From: Paraphysomonas bandaiensis
Lineage: Eukaryota > Chrysophyceae
Direction: 5' to 3'
Assembly: GCA_965644295.1 (NCBI GenBank)
Contig: CBFFRP010000372.1
Location: forward strand, 1 to 64,000
DNA length: 64,000 bases
Positions 1-10,679 of this stretch are shown here, piece after piece (positions within the stretch are counted from its first letter, which is position 1; each line of letters opens with the position of its first letter). A model generated the notes under the pieces. That model did not search any database and had not been told where the DNA came from. It saw nothing but the letters and a program-made list of their open reading frames with translations. Position numbers and translations under genes: made by a program.

Positions 1-1
1 G

Positions 2-2032
2 GGATTTGCAATCTACTATGTGGTCAAGAGACTGGCGTATTATCTAATCGGGAAGGAGTTCTTGTTGGAGACGGATCATAACAACCTGAGATGGATAGAA
101 GCGTCAGAAGTACCCAAGATTATACGATGGAGAATTTACCTGCAGTCATTTGTGTTTAAGGTGAGACATATCCCTGGAAAAGAAAATGTACTGGCCGACA
201 CACTCTCCAGACTCCATCTATGTGTTGCTGAAGAGGACGAACATGAAGATTGTCATACAGTGGAAGGGCTATGCCACCTGTGTAATGAAGATGACGAATT
301 TGAGGAGGAGGAGTTGGAATATGAACAGCGCATGAGTACCTTATGCAATATGTTTGATGAGGAAGAGGTGCTAGGAGAGGAGATCAAACCCACCCCTAAC
401 CATTTGCAGCTCACACCAACGGAGTGTTTAGATCAGGTTCACAATGCCCAAGTCGGACACTGGGGAGAGCGCGAGACCTGGAGGAGACTGAACAGGGAGT
501 TCCCTGGGCATGGCATATCCCAGCAACAAGTTAAGGGCTATATAGACCGATGCGCAAATTGCCAGAAGACCAGGAGGGAGATGAAAACTCGGCTGATCCC
601 TGTGCAGAGACACTTGAAACCTCCATCACACAGGACCGCAATTGGTATAGATGCATTAGCCATTACACCCCACGGCCGCAATGGAGAGACACACATTAAC
701 GTCATTGTGAATTTGTTTACGGAGCTAGCGTTTTTGAACCCAGTGAAAGGATGCTCAGCAAAGACCCTGGCGGATTCAGTCTGGAAGTATTGGGCGAATT
801 TCGGTTTTACTGACATGATCATATCTGATTTGGGACCAGATTTAAATTCAGCGTTATTCAAGGAATTGACCGATCTGGTGGGGGTTCGGCATGTTTTCAG
901 CATTGCGAACAAACATGTCAATGGTTGCGAGCGGGTGAATAAGGAAGTGGGACGACACTTGCGAGCATTGGTATATGACACCAGAGAGAAGGATGTTTTT
1001 GACGACCCAACCTTCATCCCCAGTGTTCAAATTATTCTTAACACACACAGATCAGCAGAGACAAACTATACTCCATTTGAGCTGACTTTTGGGACACCAG
1101 ACTCCATCTATAGTGATCTCGCGAAGAAATTCGAGCGCGTCCCTGAGCACCTATACCTCCAGAAGATGCACGAGAACCTTCACCAGTTGCGCAACGCATC
1201 TAGACAATACCAGGAGACTCTGATCAAGAAGAGAGTGGAGGATCCTAACCAGAGGATGGGTCCCCAGAACAAATTCCAGAAAGGGGATCTGGTCTTGTAC
1301 GACCCAGGAGTGAGACCGGTGCCGAAGCTGTCTACAAAACGCAAGGGACCTTTCGAGGTAGTTCACCAGTACAAGAATGACGTAGACTGCAGAAATGTAT
1401 TAACAGGGGCTATTCACAAATATTCTGTAACTGACCTAGAGTACTTTGTGGGTTCAAAGGAGGATGCCGTGGAAGCTGCCATCCGAGATCAAGAGCAATT
1501 CAGAGTCAAGGTGATTCATGGGTACAAGGGAGATTCCAACCACCGTACTAGCATGACATTCATTGTGGAGTATGCAGATGGGGACATACTGGAAGTACCA
1601 TGGAGTAGAGATCTATTCGATTGTCAGGCATATGAAGATTTCTGTAAATCTAGGAAGTACTTACATCACCTCATCCTGGATCAGAATCAGGTCACTCCTT
1701 TCAAGACTCAGCTCAGGAGGGCAGATGTCACAGCAGTGCAAGTAGGTGATAGAGTGTATGTGGATCTTCGTTTCTTTGGGGATCAGTGGTATCAGAGCTT
1801 GGACCTTCCAGACTTTTCTACGAAATCGTATGTGGTGGTCTTCGAATATACACATTGGTACCACAGGACATCTAAAAAGAAGATTAGCGCTCGTTTTCTG
1901 CTTAATGGTGCTACTTACGCCCTCGATAATTATCTTGTGTTTGCGTGGGGCTCCGTCAAGACCTTCGATGAGACCTACATGGTGCTGGTGGATGCAGACA
2001 TCGCCAAGAGGTATCCCCGCATTGTTGAATAG
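2..2032 (+). CDS. Ty3/gypsy pol fragment: RNase H, integrase, C-terminal domain (5' end outside window)
   Basis: The reading frame is open from base 2, so the protein starts upstream of the window. In order it shows the end of the retrotransposon RNase H domain (motif ETDHNNLRW, then the ENVLADTLSRL linker), the integrase HHCC zinc finger (HNAQVGHWGERETW then CANC), and the integrase core with an apparent D, D, E triad (GIDALAIT; SDLGPD; CERVNKEVGRHL). After the core come about 300 residues including a chromodomain-like stretch. It would cut and join element cDNA into the host genome. There is no stop or frameshift over 670 codons, so this copy is better preserved than the minus-strand Ty3 copies nearby. 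A purine-rich tract and an LTR-like sequence follow directly after the stop. Confidence 0.9.
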   Translation, partial: GFAIYYVVKRLAYYLIGKEFLLETDHNNLRWIEASEVPKIIRWRIYLQSFVFKVRHIPGKENVLADTLSRLHLCVAEEDEHEDCHTVEGLCHLCNEDDEFEEEELEYEQRMSTLCNMFDEEEVLGEEIKPTPNHLQLTPTECLDQVHNAQVGHWGERETWRRLNREFPGHGISQQQVKGYIDRCANCQKTRREMKTRLIPVQRHLKPPSHRTAIGIDALAITPHGRNGETHINVIVNLFTELAFLNPVKGCSAKTLADSVWKYWANFGFTDMIISDLGPDLNSALFKELTDLVGVRHVFSIANKHVNGCERVNKEVGRHLRALVYDTREKDVFDDPTFIPSVQIILNTHRSAETNYTPFELTFGTPDSIYSDLAKKFERVPEHLYLQKMHENLHQLRNASRQYQETLIKKRVEDPNQRMGPQNKFQKGDLVLYDPGVRPVPKLSTKRKGPFEVVHQYKNDVDCRNVLTGAIHKYSVTDLEYFVGSKEDAVEAAIRDQEQFRVKVIHGYKGDSNHRTSMTFIVEYADGDILEVPWSRDLFDCQAYEDFCKSRKYLHHLILDQNQVTPFKTQLRRADVTAVQVGDRVYVDLRFFGDQWYQSLDLPDFSTKSYVVVFEYTHWYHRTSKKKISARFLLNGATYALDNYLVFAWGSVKTFDETYMVLVDADIAKRYPRIVE

Positions 2033-2037
2033 CATAA

Positions 2038-2059
2038 CAGAGAGAGGGGGAGGGGGCAG
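2038..2059 (+). other. Polypurine tract of the Ty3 element
   Basis: A purine-rich run (agagagagggggaggggg) ends just before a TGTAAC start. This is the usual plus-strand priming site next to a 3' LTR. It lies 6 bp after the pol stop codon. Confidence 0.6.
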
Positions 2060-3012
2060 TGTAACGCCGAGGCGTCAAACTAATCACATACCACAAGACC
2101 AGTGAGGTTAATAAGCTACAAGGGGAGCTCTAGTGGACTATGTGTGTATGTACAGCCTGCATCTTATCTTCGGATGAAGACACACTTCACTCTCGGATTA
2201 CAAGTGCTGCTGTTTTTGCTATATGAGCAATGGAGAGATCTGATTGGTGTACTCGGGTTATACTGTTTTGTATACTGTATGGAATACAGGCTGTATTGTC
2301 TATATGTATATGCTGTATAACGGTGCTGGAATACGGACTGTACTTGGTGGTGATGTGTTTGCAGAGTGTGTTGTGTGACACGAGGTACATAAGTACGCAA
2401 TGGTGCAGCTATAAGTACATGTAGGGACTATCACTATACAGCTGCTGTATTATGTATTACTGCTGAACGCTGATTGGCTAGTCACTGCATTTTTGGTCTG
2501 TGGCTGTTGAGTTGGTTTAAGGTTCTTCCTATAGGCCTCTACGTGAATCTTCCAGAAGGTGGATATCTCCACAAAATTGGCGAAATGTTGCTGAATTTTC
2601 TGCAAAATATTGTTCTTTGTTCTCTGCTGTGTTTCTAGATAGTTCATAGAATGTAAATGGTTCTGTATGAGTTGTTTGTGTTCTATGTGCTGTCATTATT
2701 ATGTTACTAGCCTTGCCTATTAACACGTTTGAGGAGGTGTCTTCAGATAAGTGCTTGAGGGTGCTCAGGCAGTTGCAGGGCATAGTAATAAGCATATTTA
2801 TCTCTACATTAGCTATCTTCTGTTACATTCGCACATTCATTTCATATACATAGCTGCACCCGGTGTGATACCCCGGGTTTGGTCAAACCGAGGGCTCAGA
2901 GAGGAGTCTCGTCCTTCCTTCCTCTTGCTGTGTGCTCATCTCTGTGTTTCTCATCTGATGGATATGAGTGCTCTCTATTCCCTCTTGTTAGGCCTAATAT
3001 AGGGTTATGACA
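2060..3012 (+). repeat. Probable 3' LTR of the Ty3 element
   Basis: The sequence begins TGTAACGCC directly after the polypurine tract. It holds no gene-like frame. A plausible end is GTTATGACA near 3004-3012, giving about 950 bp. The partner 5' LTR is outside the window, so the right boundary is inferred from weak TG...CA symmetry only. Confidence 0.5.
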
Positions 3013-3137
3013 TATGCATATGGTCACATGAACTTACGCTGATCTCGTGTGTTGTTATTATTGTGGGGGTGAGAGCATCGTATGAGGGGTGTGGATGATG
3101 CGTGTGTGATGCTTGTCTTAAGAGGGATGCATCATGA
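3013..3137. other. Spacer between two Ty3 elements
   Basis: A short stretch between the probable LTR end and the last codons of the minus-strand Ty3 element. I see no LTR for the minus-strand element here; its 3' end appears truncated or too decayed to recognise. Confidence 0.4.
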
Positions 3138-4244
3138 TCACTTCACTATCAAAATCATAAAATAATGAAAAAAAGTCAAAAAAAGTATTTTTGAAAAAAA
3201 AACTGAAATCTGTCGTTTATTTCGAATCCTCCCTGTAAATAAAACGAGAAAATCCATAGTAGATCTCTTTTCAGGATCTCCCCGATAAGCCACAATCTTT
3301 CGCACTTCATACTGGTTATAGTCTACTAAAGCAATGCGAAATGCCTCATCATGAGTACCAAAAAATGGTTTAAGCCAAGACATATGAAAGACTACCTCAA
3401 ATCGCATTACAATATGTGTACAGGTGATATCTGCTTTGTACGTAGAGACAACCTCGTATGGACCCTTAAATCTAGGATATAGTTTTGACGGTTTAAATTT
3501 CGAAGAATTTGGTTGGAATAAACGAGCTGTCCGGGTTGATATTCCGTTAGGGTCTCCGGAGGTGTTTTGGATTTTCTCTTTGCTTTGATCTTGCGTTGAA
3601 CATCACATGCAATATCACGTACAGTTCTCAAATTCTGATTTATAAGAGATAAATACTCCGTAGTATCAACCGAATCTGACACAGCATCTGACAATTTGAA
3701 ATAAGGTTTGTCTATTGTACCAAATGTAAACTCAAAAGTAAGGTGACAATCCCGTTTCGCTACTTATTTCATCATTCAGTATGAACTGGATTACCATATA
3801 GCACTCCGGCTCTCCCCAGCAATCTTGCAACCTTTCATCATGTACAAGAGCACTTAGAAATCGTAATGTCTCCCTATGGGTTCTCTCCACCATCATGTTG
3901 GACTCATGTCTATCTGTCAAAGACATTCGAAAACGCACACCAAACCATTTCAACAATAACTGAACAACCTCCGCTGTAATATTCGAACCTGGGTCTGAAA
4001 TTAACACTTCCGATATTCCGTACGTCACGAAATAAGAAAACAACGCTCGCGCTACTCCAACTGCCGTGTAATCGGTTGCTGGATACAGACCAACCAAACG
4101 CGATGGCAATTGCTTTACAACATGAATGCAACAATGCCCTTTCTTGTCAGGAGGAGACACAGAGAGTGTGTCAAATCCTACGTAATGATGTCTACAATGC
4201 TCGGAGTCTAAAGCTCTGATAGGTGCCTGCAAGGAAGCACTCAT
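3138..4244 (-). pseudogene. Element B integrase and C-terminal region, frameshifted
   Basis: The 4244-3732 frame carries the integrase core: a first Asp near HHYVGFDTLSVSPPD, a second in LISDPGSNITAE, and the Glu in MVERTHRETLRFL. A second frame (3694-3407) carries the region after the core, and a third (3407-3138) holds the end, including SWLKPFFGTHDEAF and a chromodomain-like VRKIVAYRGDPEK. The frame changes show it is not translated as one protein. The HHCC finger upstream (about 4250-4330) is only partly readable. Confidence 0.75.
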
Positions 4245-4520
4245 TCCCGCATTAAACTTCTGACAAATGGGACACCTATCTATGAAATCTTGTATAACCT
4301 CCGTGTGGTTAACTTGTGACCTGGAAATACCTTACTCAGCTTTAACCATGTTCGTTTTTAACTCCATGGTGACCTATCCGACCATTGTGTAGTAAGTCGA
4401 ACGCCTCTTTGGGTGAACTAGGTTTTATACCTTGAGCCGCTAGTTCATCTAAAGCTGCAAGTATCTCAGCTGGAAACGCTGAATAACAAGCTACATCGTC
4501 GGTTTCTGAACTCCATTCCC

Positions 4521-4952
4521 CTATACTTGGTTAAGCTCAATAAGCTGATCATCTGGTAGGAAGTCCGTATTTTCAAACATGACTACTTCACCACATGCGA
4601 CACTTTCTTCTGGAAAACATTCCATACAAACAGACAATAACATAACATGAGCCACAGCCGATTCCTGATCCTTACGAGATAACCAATCAGCAAATCTATT
4701 TAACTTTCCCTTGAAATGAAGCAAGTCGAAATTGAAATTCTGTATAAACATCCGCATGCGTACTATTCTGTCAACAACCGAAACTTCCATCCATTTAAGA
4801 TTGGCGTGATCCGTCATGATCGTGAACTTTTTACCTCTCAAATAATACGACAAGGCATATACACAAAAGAATATCCAAAACACTCCTTGTCAATAGTGGA
4901 CCACTTCAATGTTGGTTCCGAAAATTTCTTCGACACCATTGCAATTACTTGA
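4521..4952 (-). pseudogene. Element B RNase H, C-terminal part
   Basis: The frame reads YALSYYLRGKKFTIMTDHAN, the conserved end of the Ty3-type RNase H domain, followed by the linker LNRFADWLSRKD. Sequence matching the earlier part of RNase H continues to 4980 in a shifted frame. At that point the DNA transposon interrupts the domain. Confidence 0.8.
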
Positions 4953-4984
4953 TAGAATTCTTGACCATTGGCGTCAATGAAAAT

Positions 4985-6345
4985 AGATTAAACCATAGTC
5001 TGCAACCATACTGAAAAAAACTGAAAAAAAACTGAAAATAACGTCGATTTTCATACATAAAATAACTGTCATAAAATCAGTCGAAATCATAGTGTGTGAA
5101 CCACACTTCACACTTCACATCACAGTGTTGAGTCAGCGAATTGCAGGTCAAATTAATGTGCTGGTAAGTTCATTGTATTCCCCATTCACTCATAGTTTGA
5201 CATGGCATTTTGAAAGCGCAAATCAGGCTCTCTTTGCAACAATGAAGATGACGCGACATGAAGCTCAGAGCGTGCTCAGGAAATAGAGATCACTGGGCGC
5301 TGGAGACCAATTCATTTGGCCAATGAGTCATACCATCTGCCTCAAACGGTTGATGCAGATCGATACCCTACGTTTAATTTGCGCACTGTCAGCTTCCTCA
5401 AGATATTCTTGCGTTTTGTTACAGTATCTCTTGTGACGAAAATAGCCCAGGATATTGACCCTGCCGACTTGAGATAGGACTGTGGAGCAGTAATTTTGCT
5501 TTCATTGCGTTCTATATATAAGCCTCTTGCAATTTGGATTCGAATTTATGGAGAACAACATGCCCCAAATGGTGTAATACGTCATTCGCGACCTTTGCGT
5601 GAGCAACTTATATGGTACTGAGACCACTTTAGGGATTGCTATCCAAGGATTGATTCTGTTGGCATACGATTCATGGAAATTGTGACAACAAAATTTTTAT
5701 TTGACAGTTGACTCGTATTATCTTGATGAAGCTGCAAGAGAAGGGCTTGCAAGGAAGAAAGTAAGATATTGGAGCTTAGAACCCACAGCGCTTCCAAGCA
5801 CTCACTCGTGAAGTTCGTGAAGGTGTCAATAAGCGAGGACAGTGGAATGGAGTGTGGAATCAACAGCGTAAAGAACTCCTAGTTCATTCTTATACCAAGG
5901 ATGGCAAGAAATAAACCGCCTTGTTCAATGCTTATCATAGATCACCTACGAAGTCTACCACCAATTCTGTGCCTGTGTGCTCCGACTACGGTAAGATGTT
6001 TGCAGCATGTGATGTATTCAATTCGCGGATTAAAGAGAGGATATGGCCTCATCGGCATGGTAGTGGAGGGCATCTAGGCGAAAGAGGAAAGTGTAGCTCG
6101 TTTGCGTTCGGCTGTTGTTCGCAAAATACATTCCATGCGTATTGTAGTATTTGTTCGATAGATACAAATAGTATCGATTATTATAGTTCTGTAACTCGTT
6201 AGCTAGTGAATTGTACACACATGCTGATACTCTATCTAAGGAAACTATAGTATAGAGGGGTACCGTGATTGGTTTGCTCAGTGTTGTAATAATTCCACTT
6301 TATATCATTGGTTACAGACTATGGTTACAGACTATGGTTTAGTCT
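4985..6345. mobile_element. DNA transposon with 26-bp terminal inverted repeats, inserted in element B
   Basis: The left end (4985-5010) starts AGATTAAACCATAGTCTGCA. The reverse complement of the right end (6320-6345) starts AGACTAAACCATAGTCTGTA; 24 of 26 positions match. Both sides are flanked by AAAAT (4980-4984 and 6346-6350), a 5-bp target duplication. Removing the element and one AAAAT lets the RNase H frame of element B line up, apart from an older 2-bp indel. The right end carries a second tandem copy of GGTTACAGACTAT. I recognise no transposase inside; short coding-like stretches on the plus strand (about 5700-5910) have stops. It may be a non-autonomous or decayed element. The superfamily is not assigned. 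Confidence 0.8.
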
Positions 6346-7414
6346 AAAATTTGTAACAACACACTTCTCCACATGCATAAAACGAAGCATCTGTCATCAA
6401 GATCCATCTTAAAGAGTAGTCAGGATGATACAGAGTAAGAGATTTTAAAATCGCCTCTTTAAATCTACTAAATTCCTTCCTGTAATTTACTTTCCAACAA
6501 TTCTCATTCAAGTCAAAATTCTTCTTCGTCATGTCATGTAATTTATGAGTAAGGTCACTATATAACGGAATAAAAGGTTTAAAATATATTGCCGCTCCAA
6601 GAAATCTCTGCATTTGTTTCGTCTTATTTTTCCCTTCTGGAAATTCAATTGCAGTTACTGATAATTTTCGGGCCTAAGTTAATTGGTAAGTGTTGTCCTT
6701 GCAAAGATATAGCCGAAAAATTCCACTGATGAATAGCCAAATTTGCTTTTCGACAATTTCAACACGACATTATAATAAGTACATTTTTTAATGACCTTCT
6801 TGAATTTCTCAACAGCATCCTGATAATCATACGCTAACACCAGTAAGTTGTCAAATATCACTACCATCCACTCTGAGAATTCATTGAAACTACATGCATC
6901 AAAACTACACTTGCCGGAGAAACTCCCTCTGGCATAAACTTTGGTTCGAACTGGCCCCATGGAGTTTGAACTGACAACAGTGCTGAAACTGATTCATGAA
7001 GTCTAATACCATGGAAAGCATTGCATATATCTAAATCAATGAACACCTTATACCCAGCTGCTTTATGTAATTCTTTTATAACATCTGGTATGGGATAATG
7101 CGGACTTTCAATCTCTAAATTAACACGCCTGTAATCACCACATATTCGAATAGAAGGTTTCGTAGCCTTGGGTGCTACTACTATTGGAGATGCATAAGGA
7201 CTTGTACTGGGACGATAAAAGTATCCGCACATCCTATTGAACTCCTCCTTAGTACGTTCATATAACATATAGGTGGTATCCTTCTCATATTCTTGGGTTT
7301 AATTCTATCAGGAATAGTACTTTTCACCTTTAATTTTAACTCAGGAACATGCTGAATTCCAGTCCATTCTCTAGGAACAAAAACATCAACTGCATCCTCT
7401 CTCAAAACTCTCAA
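6344..7414 (-). pseudogene. Element B reverse transcriptase, frameshifted
   Basis: Frames 7268-6861 and 6960-6679 hold RT core motifs: VAPKATKPSIRICGDYRRVN, then KVFIDLDICNAFHGIRL, then the catalytic-loop region VVIFDNLLVLA. The Ty3 YxDD box is therefore IFDN here. Frame 6613-6344 is the RT thumb and connection (RFLGAAIYFKPFIPLYSDL) and the first RNase H aspartate (MTDAS). At least three frame changes break it. Confidence 0.8.
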
Positions 7415-7672
7415 TATATCAGTTTGTTGAGCGAAATCAGGATGTACTTTTGATTCTAGTTCACTAAAATATTTCTCCCTATAGCCTCATCCACTGACTG
7501 TTCCAAAAAAGTCACTAAACTTCCAAAACTACATGGTTCGGGAATCATATCATCTTCCTCTGACTGTTCTGGAATTGGATTTTCCTAAGGATCACACACT
7601 GGTCCTGGCGACATATATCTCCTAAAAATTCGTCAATGTCTTCACTGATATTGCCAAGAACTTCTATCTCAT

Positions 7673-8107
7673 TTAAATTAACTGATATTGCTCCGCACTC
7701 AGTGATGCTTTCTTAATCATATTCTTAAATAACTCGGAAAAATGCTCACAGATTGCCGGTAATCCTATAATAATATCCTTTGCCAAACCGTCCAAAACAT
7801 ACAATGAAAGTTGTGCTTTATAGGTCTTACCCTCATCTTCAAAAGCAATTGTAACAGGAATATATCCTTTAAGTTCAATCTGATGTCCGTCTGCTACTTT
7901 AACCTTCAACTTTTTATGTACCATATCCTTTAACAATTTGTCCCCACACTTCTTAACAAAATTAGATGAAATAAAATTATCCGAAGATGATCCGGAATCA
8001 AAAAAAACCATTTCCACATTAATCTTATCACCACAATTATTTATTATCATTCCTTGCCTATGTACAGCATTGCGAAATCTGCTGGAAGTATCATTATAAT
8101 CTCGCAT
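7673..8107 (-). pseudogene. Element B retropepsin-type aspartic protease segment
   Basis: The segment carries the active-site motif FFDSGSSSDNFIS and, about 90 residues later, the hydrophobic flap/C-terminal motif DIIIGLPAI. Such proteases cut Gag-Pol into mature proteins and act as dimers. It lies between the CCCH-finger gag and the RT, as expected. The frame itself is open for 144 codons, but flanking frames are shifted. Confidence 0.75.
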
Positions 8108-8128
8108 AGCCGCTATTAGTGATTGTGC

Positions 8129-9650
8129 TCAAAGGTCATCCAAAGGATTGTCATCATCCCCTTCTTGTTGATCCTCTTCAACATCAGGTTGATCTCTGGT
8201 AAGAATACGTACATCACCAGGACGCTTTCTATCCCCAGGATATCTTTTCAATTGAGCTGGAGAATTACTGTATCGACGTTGAGGTGGTGCATTAATACTT
8301 GGTTTGGGCATTACTATTAACCCCACTCTTTCAGCCATCTTCTTAAGAGCTTCAGTCAAAACAGCTTTATCATGTGAAAATTTACATGACTTATCTTTGC
8401 ACCCACCATCTTGCGTCAATTCTCTAAAACATGGGGAAGATTTCAATACCTCAGCCGCATACAAATCTTCTTCATGTTTCAGTACGTCGTTTTGCTCCTC
8501 ATCACTCACAGATTCTGAGTCAGAAACTTGTTGCTCAATTTGGTGTAGTCGCTTATCTACCGCAGACGATTTTGTTCGAAAATTAAAACGACTTCTGAAT
8601 TGATTATATTTTAACGACAAATCCCTAGTAATCTTCAACTGCTTAAAGAATTCTTTCAGAAAAGCTTTTACTGAAGAAAAATTTTCCGACCTCATAAGTC
8701 TCTTAGTAGTATCTCTCATACACGCTGGAATAAGACTCATCCACTGTTCCAACGAACCACCTCTCTTATAGTCGTTACTAAAGGTATACTCTCATCAAGT
8801 TTGTTCATCTTAGCAGCCTCCTCCAAGAAATCATACCGCTGATTGAACTTCGTTTCCAAAATACAAAGATCCTCATCAACTCGACGAAAATCCTCCAACT
8901 TGTCCATTGTTACTCTGTACGGCAAACACGATTCAAGCAACATCGAATTAAAATCCATCATATCCAAAGGTCTGAACTGATACTTCGCTGCCTCAATAAC
9001 TCGCGTTACACTTGCATCTATATGCATTCCAGAGGTTCAGTATAATCATCAGGATATAATTCCATCAACGTAAACCTAATCATTTCCTTAGCCCTGCCTT
9101 CCAACAATGTAAACACAGAAGGAATTGGTCCATTATCACGACATTTCTCAAACTCAGCAATTCGTTCCAAGAAAACCAAAAACCCATCTAAAGTAATTTC
9201 CGACAACCTTATCTCCAAGTATGAATCGACTTCTTTGGTCAACGTAACTTTAGCCTTCGGTTGACGATCAATTTCACGAAGTGCTTCCTGAATAGTCTGA
9301 CGTTTAGGTCTGACAGGTGGTCGCTCCTCTTCACTCCTGAGAGCTTGAGTAGCATTCAATACACCCTCACGCACAGCATTCTCTATACGCGTATGCAACA
9401 ACTCAGGGTCAATATACTGCTGCTCACGTCGCTCAATAGTTGCGGCTACAGGCTGTTCACCATTCCCATGACCATCTGATTTAGACTCTTCAAACGGTAT
9501 CTCCGAAAGCTGATCAACTTGTATAATTTCTGAATTAGCTCTCGATGACCTTCCAGATCTCCTCTGATTGATCTCCTCAAGACTCCGTTGAATATGTTCA
9601 TTGAACGCCTGTTGCTGATGAAAACATTGCTCCATATACTGCATCAGATA
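8129..9650 (-). pseudogene. Element B gag with a CCCH-type zinc finger, frameshifted
   Basis: Gag-like sequence runs from about 9640 (Gln-rich MEQCFHQQQ) through a helical capsid-like region (9027-8737 and 8752-8600) to a basic, acidic-tailed end at 8129. Near residue 115 of the 8752-8129 frame is a zinc-finger pattern C-x9-C-x4-C-x3-H (CFRELTQDGGCKDKSCKFSH). Gag of Ty3 elements normally carries a CCHC knuckle, so a CCCH finger is unusual. Two frame changes break the protein. Confidence 0.65.
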
Positions 9651-10670
9651 TATATATAACCACAATGTGTGTGTACCCTGATTTCGAAACTCTGGTGTAA
9701 TAGCAACCGCGTCAATTCCCAATGCACTCCTGGAATGAGGTAGTTTTAAATGTCTTGTGATAGGAATCAATCGCTGCTTCAGCTCCCTCCGGTTCTTCTG
9801 ACACTCCACGAAATCTGCAACCACCTTGAATGGCACACCGTGTCCCGGAAATTGCTTACACAGACGTTTCCACGTCTCCTTCGCACCCCAATGCCCTACC
9901 TGCGCGTTGTGAACCTCCTTGATAGCCTGATAATAATCTATCCTCTGCTCCTCCGTAGGTGGCGCAATCTCCTGCACTTCGTCCCCAAAATCGTCGTTTT
10001 CGAAGATGTTATGCAGTGTAACAAAATTTACTTCATCTGAATTCTCATCGTCGTCCTTGTCCGTCATTCCCGATATATATAGCAATCGCGATAAACAATC
10101 TGCCACGACATTGTTCTTTCCCGGTATATTATGTCTATAATAATCAAAAAAAGTCGAAATTCTGCAGGTATATTCTCCACCGGATAACCTTTGCTACCTC
10201 AGATGCTTCGATCCATACCAAGTTGTTGTGGTCCGTTTCGATAGTAAATCTCTTTCCCCTGAGATAGAACGAGAACTTCTTGACTGAATAAAATATTCCA
10301 AAAGCCTCCTTCTCAATAGTACACCATCTTTGAGCCTGTACTGAGAATTTCTTTGAACACAATATGCTATAGTGTTTGCTGCTGAGCTGTAACAGTTTTT
10401 CTGTTGCCGGGACCGTCTGAAAAAGAATACCAGCCACTCCATAATCACTGGCGTCAGTACGTAGAGTCCATTCCATGTTGTAGTCCGGGTAAAATAAAGA
10501 ACATGACCGCTGCAATCCCCGTTTGTACTCTTCGAACTCCAGTCTGTAATCGAACTCCCACGTGGAGTCGTCCCAGTTAAAAGTACTCTTCGTCATATCC
10601 GTTAGATGTTTAACCAAATCGGAATAACTAGGCACGAAAGGAGCAAAGAACACTCCCATACCCAATAAGG
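9650..10670 (-). pseudogene. Ty3 fragment (element A): RT thumb, RNase H, start of integrase
   Basis: The 10665-10144 frame reads GMGVFFAPFVPSYSDLVKHL (RT thumb) through RNase H (TLRTDASDYG; ETDHNNLVWIEASEV). The linker and HHCC finger (HNAQVGHWGAKETW) follow in the 10106-9018 frame up to GIDAVAITPEFRNQGTHT. The sequence then changes, without losing frame, into the gag of element B. It is closely related to the Ty3 copy at the window start. It is truncated at both ends: near 10668 it joins unrelated sequence, and near 9650 it joins element B. Confidence 0.85.
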
Positions 10671-10679
10671 TACAGACTT

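Larger units (their letters stand above)
3138..9650 (-). mobile_element. Degenerate Ty3/gypsy retrotransposon (element B), gag-pol, minus strand
   Basis: Read on the minus strand the order is gag (9650-8129), aspartic protease (8107-7673), reverse transcriptase (about 7414-6344), RNase H (4950-4630), integrase (about 4300-3730) and a C-terminal domain (3694-3138). Several frameshifts and stops separate the segments, so this copy is dead. A 1.36 kb DNA transposon sits between the RT thumb/early RNase H and the rest of RNase H (4985-6345). No LTR can be seen at either end. The upstream end joins a fragment of a third Ty3 element at an AT dinucleotide run near 9650. Confidence 0.85.

Noticed and set aside
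5285-5305. 16-bp identity (CACTGGGCGCTGGAG) between 5290 and 35705
   Set aside because: No similarity extends beyond it; a match of this length is expected by chance in 64 kb.
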